NCBI GenBank assembly: GCA_014773175.1
Contig: VXCM01000965.1
Span: forward strand, 1-64,000
Direction of reading: 5' to 3'
Length of the DNA stretch: 64,000 nt
From: Lucifuga dentata
Lineage: Eukaryota > Chordata > Actinopteri > Ophidiiformes > Bythitidae
Position 1 is the stretch's first letter, and every line of letters begins with the position of its first letter. The notes beneath the pieces are model-generated. The model made no database searches and was not told the origin of the DNA. It worked only from the letters and a program-made list of their open reading frames with translations. Positions 57,641-64,000 of the stretch are shown piece after piece. The position numbers were made by a program, and so were the translations under genes.

Positions 57641-57683
<43 letters not shown>

Positions 57684-57781
57684 TGTGTACGTGTGTTGGT
57701 TTTAGGCAAAGGGTAAGCGCAGAAGAGGTTAATCAAGGCTCTCTTGTTACATTGTCTATGCTTAATGTATTGCCTAAAAGT

Positions 57782-57825
<44 letters not shown>
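57640..57825. repeat. (GT)n and (CT)n microsatellites
   Basis: (GT)n at 57640-57683 and (CT)n at 57783-57824. Confidence 0.95.
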
Positions 57826-57827
<2 letters not shown>

Positions 57828-58199
57828 TTCTTTTCCTCTCAGTCTGTTTCTCACAATAATGGCTCAGCCTTGGCGGGATCTGGCCGCCTACAGATAACTG
57901 CAGTCTTTGTACAACCCATTCTCAGACTGTTTAGTGCAGATACTATTCAGACTTGGTTAGATTTGTTTATTTGTCCATTCTGGTCATTTACATGTGTTTC
58001 CATCATACATGCACAAAACAGTATCTTTATTCAGTCACAGATCCATGTGTGCATTGCATATCATTCAGATAAATCTGATTATAGCTACAAATATAAAACA
58101 ATGTTTAAATGAAGAAGTCATCGTATTTCCACCCTGGATGGAAATATTGCATATTTTGTGTTGGATTTAGCGTGTATCGAAGTGAAGATTGGTACATTT

Positions 58200-58400
58200 A
58201 GGCCTTCACACCGAGTTGTTTATTAGTGTGCAGTTCCTCTCAGCATGCAGAGCAGAGCCGAGCAGCCTGGCGGCCCCCAGTGTGAGGCTAAGCAGGCAGA
58301 GCTGTCATTGTTTAACGCCTCCCCTGATTAGTTTACTCTCGCCTGATTAGAAATTAATTAAAATGATGACACAGATCCCAGCAGAGGAGAAGGAGAAGGA
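58200..58400. promoter_or_regulatory. candidate conserved noncoding element
   Basis: TGTCATTGTTTAACGCCTCC (SOX-type ATTGTT), two CCTGATTAG words and AGAAATTAATTAAAATGATG (homeodomain core) lie within 90 bp. A purine-rich tract follows. Confidence 0.35.
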
Positions 58401-59189
58401 GGAGGTGGAAGAGGAGGAGGGGTAGGGAGTCACGGAGAGGAGGAGGGATGAGGTGAGAAGAGGGCTAGTGGTTTGTTGGTGATGTCCATTGGGAAGGGCT
58501 AATGTTAAATCAGAGAGCTTTTAGCAGGAGTGTGTGCAGTTGGGAGGGATTTGATGGAGAGTGTGTGGTAGGCATGAGGGGTAAGTGTTTTGGGGTGGAG
58601 GGGGTAGCGTGCAGGGAATGGTGCTCTGGCAGGGGGCAAACATGGCTTAATGAGTGACTCTTGTTGCAATCAGAACATCGTTTCCTCATGCATTCTAATG
58701 AGCTGGATGCCGCAGATGAGATCAGCTCACTGTCTGATTTATTCAATATATATTTTTTTGTATTCACCCTGTTTATTTAATAACAGGGACCGTGCACATT
58801 AATCAACATCTCAGCCACCACATCAATGCAAATATTCCAGAGCGAGCCTGCGAGCTGGTTTCCTCTCTGTTCTGCTTAGGTCATGTCACAGCTTCTCAGG
58901 ACTCTGCTGTGGTGCCGCTATCTGCTGTGTGGTTATTGAATCTGTAGACATTGTTGTTGTATAAATCAGAACAATAGCTTGAGTATTACATTGATGCCTG
59001 ATAACATCGCAGTTGAGCAAATATCAGTGTTGTAAACATCTGAGTGTGTAGCTGAGGCTTACATGTTACCCATGGATGAGCTGGTAATTCTCTCTGCAAA
59101 TAATTCTCCCTGGAGTCCCATCCTGTCATCCTGTTGTTCTACTTCTTTTCCGTTCCCTCTCTCCCTCTCCGTCCATCTCTGGGTGCTTT

Positions 59190-60190
59190 TAGACCAAAGG
59201 TTCGAAGTTAAATTATGAGCTGCTTTACAGTGGTGCCAATGATTCTCATGGCCTGCGACTGGGAATGACCTGTGACATGGCCAAAGATTTTGATATCACT
59301 CTGGTGGAATCCAGAGTGATATCGTCTTTGTGGAACCCAAAATCTGCGATGGCGCTACTACCTGGAAAATCAGGAGTAGGAACTCTAGCGAAGTCTACAC
59401 TGCAATGACTGAGCCGTTTCCACAACAAACACACAACTTACATTTCTGTGACAATCCCTTGTTGTGAGAAACCATGCTATTATTTATTGTTGCTAACAAA
59501 AGAACCTTTTCAGGTAACTAGTGAAGTATAGGTCCTTTTGCACTGCAGGAACTAGAAAACATTTTAGTTTAGTTACTATAGATCTTGAACCTTTTTTTTT
59601 TTTTTTTAAGTTCATAGGTATACTACAGAGCTTAGAACTTCAAGAGTTGCTGGGTGAAACTCACAAGATATAACATTGCTTACATTGGTTAGATGCAAGT
59701 TTCTCATGTGGACAACTGCATATCCTTTATATTCACATTTAGCTTCTTTTTTGTAAAATGAATCAAAAAATCTTGCAGTGTTTACTAGCACTTAAAATTA
59801 CTCTTAATGCGAAGCAGTGCCAAAAAAAAAAAAGACAAAATCAAGAATGAAAAAAAAAAAATCAATAATCCAAGAATTAAAGTGGCTCCTACAGACAGAA
59901 TGACCAACACACTGTGTTACTGTCAATACAAGAAAGTTACCATTGCCTTTTTTTGTTGTTGTTGGAAACATTAGACAGTAGCATGATCCCTCAGGATGAG
60001 GTAAGCTGTGTGTTGGTGTTGTGGGAATGATGTGGCTGTTACAGTGTAGTCACGTTGTTCTGTTTCTATAATCTTAACTGTACTTAAGATGTGGTGCGAA
60101 TGTGAGCACAACTCCGTTAACCCACATATTTTTCTTCTCCATGGGTAAAGAGTTCCAAATTTAGTTCCAAACCTTTGGTGCAAAATTGCC
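59190..60190. mobile_element. probable decayed inverted-repeat element
   Basis: GTGCTTTTAGACCAAAGGTT followed by CGAAGTTAAATT at 59190 is mirrored by AATTTAGTTCCAAACCTTTG followed by GTGCAAAATTGCC at 60159. This suggests an old element with decayed ends. It contains a 13-bp perfect hairpin at 59292-59323. Confidence 0.4.
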
Positions 60191-60779
60191 TACAAACATC
60201 AAGTTTCTCATAGCAGCAGAACTGGAGTTTGCTGTTTGTCCCAGAATAACCTTGATGGTGTCGTATTGCTTTTTGATAAGTCTGATGGAGCTGCTTTGAT
60301 TCTTGTGAGCATTGATTATTGTTATATGATTGAATTTCTGTCAGGACTGTTTTGCATTATGACTTATTTCAAATTCTTATAAACATGGTGAGATCTTTTT
60401 GTACAAAAGCATGTATTTGTTGATTTGGTAAAGCCACTGATCACTCTGTGAAGTTCAGTCTTGTGAGCTCCACCGAGCAGTTTCTGAACTATCCAAGAAT
60501 AACTACCTGGACTAGGAGCTAAGAAATGACTCCCAATTCCTTGGTGCAAAAAAAAGGAAAGTTACTCATTCACACTTTCATTTTTCTTATTCCTCAGTGA
60601 TCCATATGCATATTTTTACAAACTTCATCCCTCTCAGCAGCCAAATTTTGAGCATGAACTGCTGTTTTACTCTTGTTCCCTGAGGCATTTTCACCGTGTT
60701 GTCATCCTCTCTTCTCTGCCTCACTTTTTTTCCTCTCAGTCTCCCTTTATCCATGTCATAATGTTATCAAAGGCTTGTA

Positions 60780-61320
60780 AAAGGTAGGGGCTGAAGCCAT
60801 GGGTATGTGTGTATGTGTATAAGGGGGTGGTGTGGTGTGCAGACTAGCGGGTTTCCCATAGCGATGAGGGCCCACGGTTCTCCTGGTAACCTAATTGGCA
60901 TGTGTTTCCTGGCAGGTCTTATTGTGGCCTCTCGTAATCACCATGCCCAGCCCTAACAAGAGCGACCTACAGTCCTGCTGCTGCACTGAAGGAGCACGTC
61001 TTTTGTTGTTTTATTTTGTTCTCTTTCTTCCTCTTGTCTGTCCTCATCCCTCCCATCCTAACAGAGGGACTCAGTGAGACTGCCTGATTACCTCAGTCAC
61101 ATCCAAAAAAACATGTCTGTGTGTGCATGTGTATGTGTGCATGTGTGAGTGTGTGTCCCCCCCTCTGCGCTATAAAACCAGTTGGTTATCGAGGCAGAGT
61201 CCTGCCCAACTAAGCATGTAAACCCTAATTGGGAAATGCTTTAAATAATTTCTAATTAGTACAAGTGTGGTAATAATTGGCTGGGTAATCTGAGGATTAA
61301 TTAGCGGTGCTGTGCATGTG
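60780..61320. promoter_or_regulatory. candidate conserved noncoding elements
   Basis: 60840-61010 has GGTAACCTAATTGGCATGTG. 61180-61310 has ATAATTTCTAATTAGTACAA, GGTAATAATTGGCTGGGTAA and GAGGATTAATTAGCGGTG. The latter packs four homeodomain-type cores into 80 bp between GT-rich sequences. Confidence 0.35.
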
Positions 61321-62490
61321 TATGAGTGACAGTGAATGAATGCATGCATGTGTGTTTGGTGAACGTGTGTGTCTGTGTGTGAGTTAACACAAATGTGTGC
61401 ATGTGCCTGTGTGTCTGTGTTCACATATACACTCAGTCAGTCCTGGATGGGCAATTGAATAGACCCCAGGTTCTGCAGCTTGCTAATGGAATCCTGCCCA
61501 CTCAAGGAGGTCTGTGGAGGAGGGAGGCCAAGACAGAAGCATCTTTGTTGGCCAAGTTGTACTGTGGGTGGCCCCCCTGCCTGAAGACCCTCATTTGTAT
61601 CACGGTGGGCATCCACCCTCCCTCTTATGACCCCCACCTCATTTAACGGCTAACCTCGCCTCCACCTCCCCTTCACTTCGCCTGGCCATCCCAGCTCCAG
61701 CCCCCCCTCCCCCTCAGCGTGCATGCTGCTCTCATCTCCTTTCTTCGGCTAAATGACACATTTTATTTTCTTTGACCCAATATGCTCCTAAGCTCTGCTG
61801 CTCCTCCTCTCCCTGTTTGTACCTAGATGTATTCTCCTGCCACTTTCCCTTCTCCACTCCATGCATGGTGTTCACCCTCTTCTACCCTCCTCCACACTTC
61901 ACTTGCTCCATCTCCCTCTGGAGGAGAGGAGAAGAGGGTGAGCCTGCGCTGGGCTCTTGAGTCATGTACTTCCACCTGGTCTACCCTCTAATTACTACAT
62001 CCTTTTTTCTGAAAAGAGAAAGAGAGCGGGAGAAAAAGAAGGAAATGAAGAGCAAGAAGAGTACGACCACTTGTTGCCCCAAGCTTTGCTTTTATAACAC
62101 CCCTATTCAATCAGCTTCATTGAGTGACAAGACCATGAGCTTTTACTGATTCAGTGGATTAGGAACTTATATTTTCCGAAAAGGTTTACTTTGAGAAACA
62201 ATTTAAGCTCACTATTCCTCTTTATCTCATTCTCTTTATCTCTCCCACTCTGCCTGCATTTAATCTGCTCGCAACCTTTTAGAAATGTTTCTCTCCACCT
62301 TTATCTCAGCACTCATATTGGTAAATCATTCTCTCATCTGCTCCGTTCCCTCCCGTCTTCTTTCTCTCACTCTCTATGCGACAGATAGCTGTCAAGGCCG
62401 TACAAATGTGAAGCAGTGCGCAAGTAAACAAACAAGCTGGGATCAATATTGAAGGCTAATTGAACAATGACATACAGTTTTGTTGAAGCC
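61320..62490. other. noncoding, pyrimidine-rich
   Basis: Imperfect GT tract at 61320-61430, C-rich 61640-61720 and a purine tract at 62010-62060. No exon recognised. Confidence 0.4.
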
Positions 62491-62499
62491 TGCTCTTAA

Positions 62500-62978
62500 A
62501 GGAGCATACTAGTGATTTAGCATGTTTGAGCTCAACAAATATAACCCACATGCACTTACTTTACTTCTGACTATTTTTCAAAACATGCTAATACAGCGAT
62601 ACATTTTTGAATTGTTTTTTCTATTTTCCAGGCTGCCATTGGTTTCAGTTCATTCCAGAATGCTACAAAAAAAAAAAAAAAAAAAAAAAATCACTGAAGA
62701 AAATGTATGTCTCCACCAGGGAATATAGTCCCAGGTTAAGCTTTCACTGAGATATTAAAACTGTGCCTTCTACAATCGTGTGTGTGTTTGCAGGCAAAAT
62801 ATTGAATTTTAAAGTGGATGTATCACCTCAACATTTGATTTTGAAATGTTAGGGGATTTGGCAAAAATAACACAAAATGTAAAATAAGGTTTTATGTTTT
62901 GGAAAATAGCAGTAACATAGCATTTGTGTGAGTAGTATATATTGGGATCAAACACACTAAATGACTGGTATGGATCCT
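62500..62978. mobile_element. TTAA-MITE copy J (479 bp, short subtype)
   Basis: TTAA at 62496-62499 and 62979-62982. The left end AGGAGCATACTAGTGATTTA and the right end ACTGGTATGGATCCT are inverted, and the interior resembles copy B. A poly-A run at 62667-62690 lies inside. Confidence 0.8.
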
Positions 62979-62982
62979 TTAA

Positions 62983-64000
62983 GTCACTTGTTGACCAGGT
63001 TGGTCCTATAATGTTCCCGATATAACAGATATCGGGAAAAATTGCCACAACAGAGAGGGAGAAATTCTCAAATAAGTGCAGAGGAAAGAGTTTAAAAAAG
63101 AATAAAATATAAAAGAATAAAGGATCACAACAGCAGACATGGATCAGACAGGAAGAGAAGTTTTATTCTGCACACTGGTATGTACAGTAGCACGGATATG
63201 TCTGGTTTGGTGTGGCTCAATACAATCCAGGTAGGAGTTGCAGAGGAGTGGAAACATGCTACATCTTAATATATTGCTGCAGTTGTTAAACTTTATTCAT
63301 ATCGTGCAATAAGTGGAAATATGTGCATCGATGGGAAAAAAAATTGACGTGACGAAGGAAGGTTTAACTGTTGCATTTCCATTCCTCTCCAAACTTAACA
63401 CCTGCACTATACTGCATGCTGCTGCTCTGGTGTTACTGTGACTGATGACACACACAGATTTAGCTAATGGTGCTTAAAGGTGCTTATCACCCCCTTGCTA
63501 ATCTGGTTGGCGAGATACATTTACAAAGGTTCTAGATTTATTACAGCAGAACCAGCCGCACTCACACAGCTAACTAGTCTGGGTGGATGTGGGTTTTACA
63601 ATGGGTTTAAAACTGTCCCTCTTTCTCAGTGATGTATGCTAAATCCATGGGTCTAGTGCAGGTGCCTGGCCCATTCTCTGACATTTACTGGGCTGGTACA
63701 AGGACGTACCCTTTCCCATCCCCTCCTCTTCCTCCCATTCCTCCCAGTTAATCAGACTGGTGTGAAAAGGAGGCTGATAAGCCTATTGTCTGGCTGACAA
63801 TGTCTTGGTGATAGGCCCGTAGTGGCCAACTGGATGCTGCTCTGTCCCCTTTCCTCCCATCCCATATTTTCTTGCCCTGAACCCCTCTGTCCTCTCCCCT
63901 CCTCTCTCCTCACCCCCATATCAACCCGTCTTCACCCTTTTCTCTACGCTCTCTCACCCTCCTTGCCTTTGCCACATCTGCACCCCTGCTTTCCTACAGC
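62983..64000. other. noncoding right edge with a candidate element
   Basis: 63610-63840 is complex (GGTGCCTGGCCCATTCTCTG, GTTAATCAGACTGGTGTG) and holds an inverted pair ATTGTC/GACAAT. The last 150 bases are a C/T-rich tract running out of the window. Confidence 0.4.

Noticed and set aside
1..64000. CRISPR arrays, bacterial operons, phage or integrated viral genes
   Set aside because: No spaced direct repeats of CRISPR type, no operon structure and no viral polymerase, integrase or envelope-like frame was seen. The window is ordinary vertebrate DNA.

Overview
The window is vertebrate genomic DNA, almost certainly from a teleost fish. It has introns with GT-AG splice sites, very dense (CA)n/(GT)n and (CT)n/(GA)n microsatellites, Tc1-like transposase remnants, hAT and Tc1-type MITEs, and tRNA-derived SINE pieces of fish type. 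It is one assembled scaffold with about 20 short N gaps, many of them single Ns inside homopolymers.

The only gene I can build with confidence is arhgef7 (beta-PIX, a RAC1/CDC42 guanine nucleotide exchange factor) on the + strand. Twenty-two coding exons run from 3933 to 24553. Splice phases close exactly for two alternative ends. The long form (802 codons plus stop) carries the GIT-binding and coiled-coil region and ends in the PDZ ligand ETNL. The short form (779 codons plus stop) ends in a serine-rich tail encoded by a terminal exon at 20211-20419. Domain order is CH (exons 1-3), SH3 (exon 5), DH (exons 7-12), PH (about exons 12-15), a proline-rich linker (exon 16), then the alternative C termini. 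Each end has its own AATAAA signal (23569 and 25260). The a/b paralogue of teleosts cannot be settled from this sequence alone.

Region by region: 1-3.5 kb is upstream DNA with a hAT MITE that has a perfect 8-bp target duplication; 3.5-25.3 kb is arhgef7; 25.3-64 kb has no recognisable protein-coding exon. This downstream part is a mosaic of transposon remnants and microsatellites, with islands of complex, homeodomain- and SOX-motif-rich sequence that look like conserved noncoding elements. In human the gene desert beyond ARHGEF7 leads to SOX1, so these islands may be long-range enhancers of a neighbouring sox1 gene (inference). A TATA box followed by a sequence ending in a consensus splice donor near 31.5-31.9 kb could be the promoter and first exon of an unrecognised transcript.

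The most striking repeat is a family of MITE-like elements, about 330-650 bp, with long inverted termini and TTAA target duplications (piggyBac-like). It is present at ten places in 64 kb, two of them sharing a single TTAA. Other mobile DNA: Tc1-like transposase remnants at 5.1, 26.6 and 46.6 kb, a Tc1-type MITE in intron 3, a 928-bp inverted-repeat element inside the short-form 3' UTR, a 1.3-kb foldback element at 48.2 kb, and hAT MITEs. Five single-N gaps are each flanked by perfect 63-67 bp duplicates. These are unresolved contig overlaps rather than biology.
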